From contig JAVHKY010000013.1 in assembly GCA_035079385.1 (NCBI GenBank), positions 6,508,001 through 6,572,000 of the forward strand: 64,000 nucleotides of DNA, given 5' to 3'. This stretch comes from Aspidiotus rigidus (taxonomy: Eukaryota; Arthropoda; Insecta; Hemiptera; Diaspididae). The number at the start of each line of letters is the position of its first letter. Position 1 is the first letter of the stretch. Positions 11,040-22,439 of the stretch are shown in pieces. The position numbers were made by a program, and so were the translations under genes. The notes beneath the pieces are model-generated. The model did not search any database, had not been told where the DNA came from, and saw only the letters and a program-made list of their open reading frames with translations.

Positions 11040-12600
11040 GGTAGAACAAGTTTAAAAACTCCCTGACGACCAGATCAGGCAGCTTCCTCTTTTATCAAGT
11101 CTTTTCTGGTTCGAATGACGTGAAGAAAAAATCAACTTTCAAGACAATCTATTCCTGTTCATATCAATTTATTCGATAACTCACTCGTAATTTCTTTTCT
11201 TTTCTCCTCTCTCTTTTTGAAGACACACTACTTATCATTTGAGAACAATTTTTTTTTATCATCGCTCAAGCAAATAGCGAGTTGAGAATTCAAGACGCAT
11301 TTAATTTTCTTCCATCATTAAATAATGTATTTCTAATCTATAGCTTGCCATCCAATTCAATAATTTAAGAATAACAAATCAAGAACAAATGAATAATTAA
11401 GTTGTTGAAATTAAAAGAAACTAATAACACTCGTAATAGAACTACAGCGGGTTATTTATCATCCGAGTGAATGCTTTCGCGCGTGCATCTCGACGAGCTT
11501 GTCACTATGAGAGGTGCGATAAATTTTAACAAACCTGAGGACCGTCACTTTCCAAAATTGGCCTGATGTTCGTGATTCAGTTTTCGGGGAGATATAAGAC
11601 CTCCTCCGGAGCGCTTTCCCAGCCCGATCTCCATCGATTGTTTCAATTTCAATCAATCGAGGAAATCCTTTATTTCGAGAACTCCATTACTACGATATCG
11701 ATGTGCGGATTCCAACTCAGATATTCCGACCTTGCTCATCCGATTCCAGATGTCGTCAAAGTTCATCATAGTAATAAGTAAATTTATTTTTAGTTAACGA
11801 GAACGCATCTTTCCAACGAGTAAGTGATTAGTCATCATAGTTATTCTGTTTATTTTTTTTTTTAATAATTAATAAATATGAGTCATTATCGAATGATGGA
11901 TCGATTTACTTTACTCTGTTTTCAAGCTTTGTGATTAAAAGGAAGGGGGTGGATGATACGGGTCTGAATATTCTCTCGCACAACTTTTGGAGGTATGTAC
12001 TTCCTTGGGATGCTGCTGTGCATATTACGAACTTCATTTCTTTACAGATATCTTTTCTCGAAGATGGTGAGTTTCTCGTATCAGAGTAATAGGGAATTTA
12101 TTCTGTTCTTCAATATTTTCCGTTCTTTTCCCCTGCAATAGTTCTAGTTCATCTCTCCCTAGGTTTTTGTTTTTTTGTTACGTTCAGTTTTCCATATTTT
12201 ATCCAACCCTGGTGGTTGCATCAAGAATCCTTTATTCTTCGACTCCATCGATAAACAAGGTGTTTTCATCTTCTTCGTTGCTGTCCGAGTACCAACATTC
12301 GCTCCATAAAGAGGTAGTTCCTCTCTTTTTCGTCTCGTGTCTGCACTTATCGGTGGTCTGCCCTAAATTGAACTTACGCAGCTGGGAAAAGGTATCTTCA
12401 TGCTCTCCAACCTACTGAGCTAGTCGTACGGTCCCTGTTACATTTAAGAAAGGGAGGGGGGAGTTTGCTCACGCCTTGGAGGGCCTGCAGTATTCACAGA
12501 ATGCGCTTCTATTTTGGGTGGATTTAGTTTCCTGTTTAATGTAGGTAAGACTTCTCTCCTGCGGATGGTGGACTGCGATCGTACTGAAGGGATTTGGGTC
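11040..12600. other. Intergenic or intronic DNA
   Basis: No recognisable gene. Overlapping 65-71 codon frames on both strands at 11459-11781 share one GC-richer patch and cannot both be real. On the minus strand an ATG near 11770 opens a 38-codon frame with no clear donor. This could be upstream sequence of the minus-strand exon cluster at 10.5-11.0 kb. Confidence 0.3.
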
Positions 12601-12615
12601 ATGTAGTCAACATTG

Positions 12616-15046
12616 TCGCCCTGTCAGGTTGGCTACGTCACAAATTTTTTATTTACATACTATTCTTTGGAAAATATCACCAAAATGATTGCTTTTCATG
12701 CAGTGTAATGAATAATATGTCGACTTCTAATTGCGTTGGATTCTGTCCTGACAAAGATAAGAATTTCATGTCGAATCCTCATAATTTATGTAGGTATCTA
12801 CCCATATATGAATGATTTTACTCAGGTTGACATTTTGTATCCAGAAAGTCCAGTGACTAGTAATGTAAGTGTCGTCAATTTGACAGCTGATGTTGAAGAA
12901 AACCTTCAAAATATTTCATAAAATAATGATCGATTCCAAAATCCTTCCCACATTCAGTCTCAAGAGCTACTTTCCTCTCTACCTAAAAATAATCTACGTT
13001 TGGCATTTTTGGATAAGAGAAGAAAAATACAGGATAAAGATATTGATGGAAATGTGGCGAAAGGGATGATAGCTCTAATTAGGTAGGCTATTGAGTCCAA
13101 CGTAACAAAAATGGCAGTCAATAAGTTGCTGCACAACCACAAGAACTTTACCAAAGAAAGCCTTTCCGAATTGCCATTGAGCAGTCAGACTTTGGTACCG
13201 GGAGCTCAATTCAGAAGTTTTATCAAAATAAGTACTTTGATGCCAGGTCAATTTGCATATCTTGGGATTAAAGAAATGCTGGAATCGCCTGGCTGTCGCT
13301 TGTTCAATCCAGAGGCTGACGTTAACGTGGATGGACTTCCCGCATTCAAATTGGGAGGTAATGGTTGTTAGCCTATTCTCGGGCGTGTAGATGATCAGGA
13401 AGACGAAGTTTTTATAATTGGGTTATACAATGGAAAACATGAACCCCTCGATTCTAACAAATATTTGAAGCAGTTTGTTGACGAGATAGTATCGTTTTAT
13501 GAAAATAACATCAAGGAGAGATAAGAGAAGCATACATTGATTTAGTTGATGGTAAAGGTGGTTTGAAGCGCTACGAATTCATACTTGATAAGATTATAAC
13601 TTACGTACCAGCAAAAAGCTTCATTCTCTGCACCAAAGGACATGTGGGATACTACAGCTGCTCTCGCTGTAAAATTCGAAAAAAGTCAGGATCAAATAGA
13701 AAGGTCTGTTTGTCGAGAGAATTTAATGCACCTCTGCGATGCCCCAAAGAATATAGAGAAGTAACTTGGGATGATGTCGGCGACCAAATTCAAAAGAAAA
13801 AGGAAAATTACTCGCGGGATAATTACGCACCCCAAGAAATTGGATGATGTGAACGAAGACGATTTATTTGTAAGGAATGATAACGTTACGATTGGAAATG
13901 ACGAATATATGACACTTAGGTTAGCAGAGGCTGATGCTTATGATGTGGATGATGAAGACGATGGAGATAATATTATTCTAGAGGTCAACAATGAAAATGA
14001 AGATGTTTCCGGAAGAAAGTAACACAAAAGATGAAGCGAGTTGGCACAAATACCACATTTTGATATTGTATACCTAGTTCGCGTACCTCTGGATTATATG
14101 CATTTATTAATGGTAGGTCTGACAAAAAGAACGGTAACCTGGTGGATGGAAAAGAGAAAATCAAAGTTTTTTGTCGAAAGAAAAAAAATGAAGATAGCTC
14201 AGTGAAAATCATTTCCGGCAGGTTAAAAATCCACGTATTGCCCAATAGAGTTTCAGCGTCGTCCAGAAGATTTACGGAACTATAAAAAAATGAAGTGTAC
14301 ACAGTACCGAGATTTTCTGTTATATTTTGGTGTGACTGTGCTACAAGACTGTCTTCAATCACACATTATGTTACAATTTGTGACGCTGAGCGCTTGCGCG
14401 CGTCCATTGTGTCAGGAATGAACTTCAGAGAGGGCTACTGAGAAACTGGACATGGTAAATTTGGTCACAAAATATTTCAAGGCACTTGCACAGGATTGTG
14501 TCTCATAACGTGCACAACCTCATCCATCTACCTTACAACTACTTACAATTTGGTTCCTCGGATCATTTCAGCTCATTTCCATTTGAAAATTTCTTAGGAA
14601 AATTAAAGCGGTATTCTCATTTCGGATACCGGCCGTTGGAACAAGTTTTGAATACTTATTTGTCACTGATGTTTGCCCAAAGACTAGGAATTAGAGTTGA
14701 AGAAGAAGCAGAAGAATTTAACAGTGAACGGTGTTCTCTGTGAATGTTATGAAATATTGATGCACAAAAATTTCATATCAAGAATAGGTGAAATTGGTGA
14801 CAGCTACTGTCTATTTGAGAACCAGTATGCTCAAGTAAAACGTATGCAGATACCAAGGAAATTTTCCTACATGAACAAGATTTATATGTACAACCATTTC
14901 AATCGAGGAACGTAGGAGTTGTGAAAGCAATTGACAGTGAAGTTCTTGAAGCAGTTTTAATGTCATTTACCGTCCTTAAGTATAAGAAATGTGTAGGTAT
15001 GCCTCTAAATGAGGACATAGTGTTGGCTACTTTTCTTCACATGTAG
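12616..15046 (+). pseudogene. CACTA/TNP2-like transposase, copy 3 (C-terminus retained)
   Basis: The order of blocks matches copies 1 and 2: the shared lead (12616-12735), the N-terminal block (12736-12921, then frameshifted to 13095), the GQFAYLGIKEML and VDGLPAFKLGG blocks (13111-13371), the YYSCSRCKIRKKSG block (13563-13847) and an acidic linker. A decayed DYMHL core follows at 14085-14480, then SYNYLQFG-like and FPFENFLGKLKRYS sequence (14500-14640). Only this copy keeps the C-terminal tail at 14870-15046, with LYVQPFQSRNVGVVKAID and MPLNEDIVLATFLHM before a TAG. Several frameshifts make it inactive. Confidence 0.7.
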
Positions 15047-15269
15047 CTACACAGATTAATGGTCTTCTAAACAAAAACAAATGATGATATTTACAGCCTA
15101 TTTGGTTTTTTCGAGCCAGAATTGATTCAACTCTTCCTACCCAAAATGTGAAATCCTACAAATTATTTTCAACATGCATGGAATTTCACATTCCGGTGCA
15201 GTAGTTAGAAACGTCTAAACTTACATGAAGAAATTTGTTGGATTTCTCGCATTTCATGCGAGCAGAACC

Positions 15270-15775
15270 AAAACAACGATCCTCCCTAGTTACAACCCAG
15301 CTGGTAAATTTTTAGTAGCACACCCAGGAGTGAAATGGTAGTGAACACTACCTTACTCATACAAAGACAATTTCTTGTGTAAATACATGTGTTATTATTG
15401 CATGAGTTGGTAAAAAATTGGAGTTATAGAAAGATGAGCAATCACTACTAGTAGTACTACGCATAGTGTTTAGTAGTATTCACTACTTAGTTCATGCACT
15501 CCTATGTTTTTCTAGAAGTGCTTATGTGCGCAAAAATCTGTAAAGAAGAGTATAAGATATGGAAGTGACCGCTACGTGTTGCACTACCAGTAGTAATTAG
15601 TAGTACTCACTTCTAGTTCAATCACTACTATTCGGGCTTATATCTGTGACACTTCCCTATTGTGGGGTAGTGTATGGGAGTAGCTGCTACCAGGAGCACT
15701 ACCAGTAGTAATTAGTAGTATTCACTTCTAGTTCAATCACTACTATTAGTGCTTATATCTGTGGTTGTGCTTTGC
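15270..15775. repeat. Direct-repeat block, possible transposon subterminal region
   Basis: Two units with a period of about 115 bp carry GCACTACCAGTAGTAATTAG (from 15581 and again from 15696), preceded by a partial diverged unit near 15430. The CACTAC/GTAGTG motif occurs many times in both orientations. It sits just 3' of the CACTA-like copy 3, where such elements carry subterminal motif arrays. Confidence 0.6.
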
Positions 15776-15779
15776 AAAC

Positions 15780-16940
15780 CTCTTAGAGGACAGAGACGTA
15801 AAAATTTTATTTTTAGACGTCATATTGCTTCATACTTGTATTAACAGTGGTATAGGCACTGCAATTGTGTAAAATAGCTCTGCGCACGAAATCATTTGGG
15901 ATAGGTACAATGGTTTGCTACCTCGCTCCTTTTTTTTTAGAAAGTGGAGACTTGTTGTATTTGTGGGTACATATGTGACAAAAGATAGAGCAGATACCTA
16001 GGAAGAAAAAAAAAGTCGATGGTGAACAATAACTTATAGAACATTAGAGGAAGTCACGAGTCGAGGCTTCAGCAGGACCCGGATCCTGTTGCTGGTGTGT
16101 ACAAAATACCTACACAACCAGTCCACAGATGTGATATTATTTCAGTTGAAAGAACGATACAGTTTTCTTACGTTTTGATGTGCTGTGTCACGTTAATATT
16201 CAATATTGTCTTGTTACATTTTTCCATTTTAGCAGTAATTCGTTGGTGCGTCATTGATTGCAGAAATTAACGGTAAGTTCATTGCAGTGATCGTCATTGT
16301 TTTGTAAATAACGTGAAAGAAGATTGCCGGAGAGAGTCAAAGCAAATGTATTCTTATAGTATCATACAACGAAAATTAACATGATAAAAATTTCTCATTA
16401 GACACAAGCACTGCCGTCTGAAATTATAATTTACGCTAAAATACACTAAGGAACAAAAAACAAAAAAGTAAAACGACATTCGAATATCCGATTCCAAGAT
16501 ATTTTTCAATGCTGCACACGATGCCGTCTTTCGTTTTTCGCTAAGACGTCACAATTTTCTGTAATATCTCGTTTAGGCCTACTTGCCGCGGACCATCGCG
16601 GAACTCATTGAACGTAGCATTCAACACCAAAATTTCGCATTACATTTGTCAATTTATTCGATATTTCAGTGTAAATTGTAATTTTAGACTGTAGTGCGGC
16701 ATCCAATAGAAAATTTCAACTATAATTGCAACACTCACTAATTCTGGAAAACACTCATATTTTTTGAAACGATTCTTATGTAATCGCGATAGGTACTATT
16801 TTTCTTCTATCTTGCTGCAAATAAATTTTTTGAAATTATTATTTTCCAAAATCTTTTTGCTGACCAACCTCATTTTTTGAAAACTTATTTTGCTGCTGAA
16901 ATTGATAGGACTTCAAATTGACTAACGTTTTGAACACGCA
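15780..16940. other. AT-rich spacer, nothing recognised
   Basis: No long open frame, no splice-bounded exon and no structured repeat seen. Confidence 0.35.
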
Positions 16941-16942
16941 CC

Positions 16943-17186
16943 TCTTCTTCCTATCCCACTCGATCTTGTTCCCACTAAGTCGTCGCTTAGGAAATTCCTA
17001 CTGGAGCGTATACTAAACTTGTGGCAAGAAGAGTGGGACAATCATGATAGCACTGGTCAATGGACCAAACAACTAATCCCTAAAGTAAACACTGGGCCAT
17101 TCAACACTACATTTTGGCTGACGCAAATGCTTACCGGACATGGCTCCAAATATCATCGAGTGACCCGCATGTTACCATTAGCCTAA
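16943..17186 (+). pseudogene. LINE C-terminal fragment
   Basis: The frame reads LLLERILNLWQEEWDNHD, STGQWTKQLIPKVN, then FWLTQMLTGHGSKYHRV. The spacing W...GxWT..LIP......LTQxLTGHG is the segment between reverse transcriptase/RNase H and the terminal zinc knuckle of R1/I-type non-LTR retrotransposons. It is short, with no flanking domain and a stop right after, so it is debris. Confidence 0.65.
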
Positions 17187-17244
17187 CGTAAGCCTAGTAC
17201 ACTGAATACCTGTGTGGTAGCCATTCGTCAGCCAACATACAGTA

Positions 17245-18202
17245 CTAGCGGTTGGCGACGCGCCTCCGGCGCGCCTGACCGCTAGCTGTGTGTTGAGTAG
17301 ATATCTGTGTTTTATAGGTATCTGTATCTTGTAGGTATGTGTGTTTTGTAGGTATCTTGGAATTCAGATGAATTTTTAAAAAAGAAACAGTGGAAAGAGT
17401 TTTGCAAAATTCACAACTATTCAGTTCAAAAATAAGAAAATAGACACCAAAAACTGCGACTGTACTTATAAAAATATATCAAAGTTCCGAGTCGCACAAA
17501 AATAAAATCACCAAATTAAATTTTTTACACACTAATTCACTTGAGAGCTGACTTAACGCGTGAAGCCTGTATTCATCGCAGCAGAATACAGACAAATCCA
17601 TTGACATTTTGCCAGTCCCTAAGAAAACACACGGACAACAGGTAAAAAAAAGGGTAATTTCCGCTAGCCCATTCGCAGTGCGCACCGTGTCTAGACATTG
17701 GTTCTTGTATGAGATACCGGATGTAAAATCCTTTATGTAGGTGTTTTTAAAACTGTGAATAAAATAACTTACCTACTTAGTATGGAAGTACAGCAAATAC
17801 TGTAGTCACAAAATTTCCTCCTAAAAATCTGGAACCGGGCTCATTCGAAAGGAAATTACAGGGGCTACAATTTTCGTTCTCTTCAATTTTTCATAAAAAT
17901 GAGTTATACTCGAGTTATCACAATAATTCAATTCTTGAAACTGCGCCACTCAACGCGCGTAGGTCTAACGTACATGGCAAGCTACACCACCACGTTTTTT
18001 TATATTGAAAAAAGTCATTGTTTTCGCCCTTTTTTGAAATTACTCAGCACCTCCCCGTCAAATTTTTATTTTTATGAGTCTATGTGCTGCTCTGGGATGA
18101 GGACAATATATCCTGAAAGTTTGAAAGCGATCGGCCCAGTATTTCTCGAGTTATAAACGGACAGGACGACAGACGGACAAACTTTCTGCTTTATATATTA
18201 GA
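17245..18202 (-). mobile_element. Non-autonomous Helitron, copy A (958 bp)
   Basis: On the minus strand the element begins TCTAATATATAAAGCAGAAA (from 18202) and ends CTAG (17248-17245). Just inside that end lies a GC hairpin, CGCGCC-GGA-GGCGCG, enclosed by AGCGGT...ACCGCT. The flanking bases are A before TC and T after CTAG, as known for Helitrons, which insert between A and T without target duplication. No Rep/helicase is present. The small open frames inside are also found in copy B and encode nothing recognisable. It is nearly identical to 39339-40292 in opposite orientation. Confidence 0.88.
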
Positions 18203-18520
18203 TACTAGACATGTACTAGGGTAAAAAGAGGCAATAAAGAACGTCGAATATTATTGATAGACGTATTCATAAGGGTACCTTTTCGAAGATTGTACGTGTG
18301 AGATTGCCACGCTTTGAAAATGGCAACATCGATCTTTATTTCTCACGTGCGCTACGTTCTCCTCAGCGAGCCTTAACATCAAGCGATTTTGTTTGTGTCT
18401 CCTGGTATCCGTAGCTCGTGACTTATATACCCTCTCGTGATTTTGTTCTTGTGTATTTTCAATCAATTTGTAAACGTTTACGTTTTCTTTGAAGTACGAA
18501 TTTTGTCTTCTGCCCAGAAA

Positions 18521-19484
18521 ATGAATACTCTACCCATTGAAGTGAGTATTTTTATTCTGATAAAAATTTTATTTTCAATAAAATGTTTCATAGCGCGGGG
18601 GATAAAGTAAAGATTGTCCCTCCATTAGAAGTAAGGATATGCACGGTGTATAATTGCGACAATTGTGGCTTCGGGACTTGAATTATTTCAAACCCTTTTA
18701 GTTAGTCTTCACCAAAGACGCGGATTTCAATAATTATTTTATAGAAATATATTCGTGTGACTTTAGATTCAAGGCTGTGGGTTTCATTCATTTATTATTT
18801 ATTAGTTTCTTCTTTTTTTTTTGGTGGAATATGGCATCTTGAACTGAGCGAATGAATTTTATCTCTTTTTAGATAATCATGCACATCATGACATTTTTGT
18901 CAGTCGCCGACATAGTGCGATTACGCGCGGCAAGTAGTAAATTTTTCCAGGCCCAGAAAGCCAGTAAAATCCAGAAGAAAATGAAATACGTTTTCAAAGT
19001 CGTGGGAGATTGTACTGGCGTGCACGAAGTGAATGAATTTCTCAGTACGATAAAAAATTCCGAGCTGGATATCTCATTCTATAATTGGCCACGATACGAT
19101 TTTTTGGAGTTATTAGATTTTAGCGTTTTTGAAGAAAAAATTAAAAATATTTCTATACAGTATTATTCACCTGAAAAGGAAGAAGATTCTTACCCCCACT
19201 ACAGTGAATATTACGATAAGATTATTTATTTTTTAAAGTATGCTAAGTTATTAAGTATGAGTGACTGTTCAGACTTGGAAGACTTCATGAGAGGGGTGAC
19301 TTGGTATTCTTCTAAAGATCATTTTTCACTAGTGGAGTTGGTAATTAAACTTGAATCCGCTCAAGAATGCCGAAAATGTACCTCCAAAGGGTGTGAAATA
19401 CTGCACAGAGATGTGTGGGCATTGAAAAATAAGTTTTCTCATTTGAAACGGCTGACAATTAATGAATATATTGTGGTATGGTAA
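18521..19484 (+). CDS. F-box protein, two exons
   Basis: Join 18521-18541 with 18873-19484, giving 210 residues. Exon 1 encodes only MNTLPIE and ends at a GTGAGT donor. The intron ends in a pyrimidine tract plus AG (18871-18872), and both sides are phase 0. The joined N-terminus MNTLPIEIIMHIMTFLSVAD, followed by IVRLRAASSKFF, is a clear F-box, the motif by which substrate adaptors of SCF ubiquitin ligases bind Skp1. Residues about 50-210 are a substrate-side region without a clear repeat; HFSLVELVIKLES and FSHLKRLTINEY look like single leucine-rich strands. A CRKC...C cluster lies near residue 180. AATAAA at 19568 supports this 3' end. F-box proteins are often longer, so a later exon is possible. 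Confidence 0.72.
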
Positions 19485-19567
19485 TTTTAATTGCTGGACA
19501 TTTAAATTCTGAGAATGATTTTCAAATTTCGCTATTATGCATCACAAATTGAATACCATTAGTCGTT

Positions 19568-19573
19568 AATAAA
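19568..19573 (+). promoter_or_regulatory. Poly(A) signal of the F-box gene
   Basis: Canonical AATAAA 84 bases after the F-box gene stop codon, on the same strand. Confidence 0.5.
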
Positions 19574-19579
19574 GGTCGG

Positions 19580-21200
19580 ATTTTTTGTGCTTCAAAATTG
19601 TAAAATTTGGCATTGAAAAGTAAGTTTTTGGGTCTATTCGGCATAAAAAAAGGAATAACAAATGTGCACTAAAACTAGAATAACAATAAAATTATTCACG
19701 AAGGAATTTAGGGAAATTAAATTTTGCTGTACAAAGAGGGACATTCTGAGATTTGAAAAAACGAAAGATTATGTGCCCAGATGATGTAGGCTCACTGAAG
19801 GGGGAGGAGAAGTGCCAAGAACGACCTTTGATCAGACGTCTGCTACCATCGTGACTTCAACATTTAAAGAAGTCCATGTTTGTACCGAACTATAAATGAA
19901 GATCAATGCTGGCTTTAGTCTCAGTAAAACAGAATCCTCGTAGGTACGAGCCATATCAATAATAATAAAATGTTACTTGTCTGTGAACATTTTATTATTA
20001 CTGGTTTTAGCCTAATTTTTGCTGCGTATTTATTTCATTTTTCTTCCGACTCTTTTCTTTCATTTCACCTCTTCGTGCCCTTTGTCTCAGCCATTCTAAC
20101 ATTTTTACCTCCCTGGGCAACTGCCCATTGTAGCCTCACCGGTATGTTAAATCCGCACCGATCAAGACACTATATTAATCGAATTCGTTGAAAAGGAAAC
20201 TGTCTTCAATGACAATTTCGCTCATCATTCTTCATTTCAAAGAATGTGTAATTAAGTCGGTGGCTACTGGTTTTCTATTTGTAAAGTAAGCTAGTAATGC
20301 ATCACGTCACGTCTGATTCAAGTACTCTATGAACATTTATATGTTTTAAAAATTTTCGGCATAGTCTATAGCCTACGTAACTCCTTCTCGGTATTTATTT
20401 ACCTTGTGGTCATTTTCGACAAAATACAAAATTTTTCCTCAATTCCAATCTACAAAATGGACTTATATCTCATTTTCAGACACTCACCTCCTCAGTAAGT
20501 GATTGCAATGAAGTCGAGGACTCCGACGTTTAGTTATACTTGTAATCTCAATATGTCCCTCGTCTGTGGGCTGTGACACATTCCAATGACGATGGAAAAC
20601 GTTTTTAAGTTGATTTAAAAATGTTCGGCTTTTGTATTTTTTGTTTTTGTCGTATTTTATGCAATTGTAGTTATAGCCTATGGCCTATGATGGAAGTTTG
20701 ACTGCACATGCATTTCACAGGCTCGGAAGAGAGACGGCTCACGAAACGCGAGAGAAACGCCTACGTCTCCGGTGTGAGATGAACGTACACTCTACGCCGC
20801 ATTATTTCATTCCCTTGTTCGCGTTTATTATACAGTACCTAGACCACAATTTTAGGAAAGAGATTGAGGAGAGAGTAGCATTCTTTTCCATATTATGTAG
20901 CCGGCATTGACGAGCCGGACAGCGCGATTAGCGAATGATTGTCACGTGCTGTTATTGAGCGCTTATTTTGTACAAATTCGTGTTTGCGTAGATAGATTCT
21001 TTTTTGAGACAAAAATATATTGTACTTTCATTTTTTCCGTTACCAAAGATTTTGAGGGAGTGAATGAAATTGTATATACGGTAAACTTGCTACCGTTTTC
21101 AATAATCCTTAAGTAGGTAATTATCAATAAAACCGAAATTTTGTCAAATTTTCGATGTGAAGGCCCATTAAATCTTGGTTTGAAATCATTTCGCCTATAG
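19580..21200. other. Intergenic DNA
   Basis: No motif-bearing frame. Open frames at 19970-20191, 20680-20910 and 20907-21116 are short and hydrophobic or arginine-rich without family signature. Confidence 0.3.
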
Positions 21201-21209
21201 TGAATTCTT

Positions 21210-22425
21210 CTAATTTCTACTATAGGAATACGTCAGACAGGAGGATTGAAAGCATCAGGAATCATCAAAACCCAAGAATCAAACAAAGAACTCCGAACAG
21301 AGGTGCAAAACTTGCTTAACAACTACAAATCACATATTCACTGCTTCACTGACGGGTCACGACTTAACAATAAAACAGGCATAGCATTCTCGATCAATAA
21401 TTCACTTTTCAAATTTCGCATACGCAACATGGCGTCAATTTTCACAGCAGAACTTTTCGCCATTCTCAGATGTCTTCAGGAAATATCAACCCTCACACAA
21501 AATAACCACTATCTAATACTCACTGATTCACTATCATCATTTTCAGGAATACAAAATATTTTCTCAAATAATCCGATCATCCAAAGAATACACGCCATCA
21601 TCCACGCCATAACACAAGCCTCATCATCCGTCACACTAGTCTGGGTCCCAGCACACATAGGCTTATCACGAAGTGACGAAGTAGACCAAGCGGCCAAGGA
21701 TTCAACAAAGCTCGGCCGAATATCACTCTCATGGAAAATTCCTTCATCAGACATCAAAAATCACCATCGCACCTATATACTCACAAAATGGTCTCAGTTT
21801 TGGTCCAACCAAACCAACAACAAACTCCTCCCCATCAAAGATAATCCTTTAGAGAATATCTCAACAAGATCATCCAGAAAAGAAACATCCATTCTTTCAC
21901 GACTCAGAATAGGCCACACACGTCTCACCCACTCACATCTTTTTTCAAATTCCGAACCGCCTGAATGCCACATATGCCACTTAGACACAATGGACGTAAA
22001 TCATATTTTCACATGTACTGAACTAACGTCCCTACGAAACACATACAATATTCCCCACTCCAGAATACAAGCACTAACAAATGACACCTCACTCACTCAC
22101 CAACTGATACAATACTTGACTGACTCCGAAATTTTCCTCCTCATTTGACAAACTGAACAAAACCTGTAACACCTATACTTTTCATTACAATTTATTATTA
22201 AAACATTCTTTCTTTTTTCCTTTTCATGGCTATAATAGGTATAGGCATTTATGATATACCTACATCTAAAATAAGATTTACTTTTCCCTTTTTCATTTTT
22301 CGTTCATCTTACCATATTCACATAAGTTGTCTAATTAACTGATAATGTTATACATCAAGCAAATAGCCCATTAGTGTTGCTTCAATGCTTGTTAAATAAA
22401 GGAAAAAAAAAAAAAAAAAAAAAAA
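21210..22425 (+). mobile_element. 5'-truncated I-group LINE with RNase H and poly(A) tail
   Basis: The intact 300-codon frame (21246-22148) is the C-terminal part of a LINE ORF2. Its RNase H domain has CFTDGSRLNNKTG (first Asp), FTAELFAIL (Glu), LILTDSLSS (second Asp) and WVPAHIGLSRSDEVDQAAK (last Asp). It is followed by LSRLRIGHTRLTHSHL and a CHICHLDTMDVNHIFTC zinc knuckle (CxxC...HxxxxC). A 3' UTR with AATAAA leads into an A run at 22403-22425. Endonuclease and reverse transcriptase are lost by 5' truncation. The intact frame suggests fairly recent insertion. The upstream boundary near 21210 is approximate. Confidence 0.85.
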
Positions 22426-22439
22426 TTTTTTTTAGGTAT

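Noticed and set aside
15576..15770. CRISPR-like array
   Set aside because: The units are about 115 bp with no short spacer pattern, in eukaryotic DNA next to a transposon.
17479..18156. Two ORFs that recur in both 958/954-bp repeats as a possible conserved gene
   Set aside because: Their conservation is explained by the young age of the Helitron copies; the frames have no motif and lie on opposite strands.
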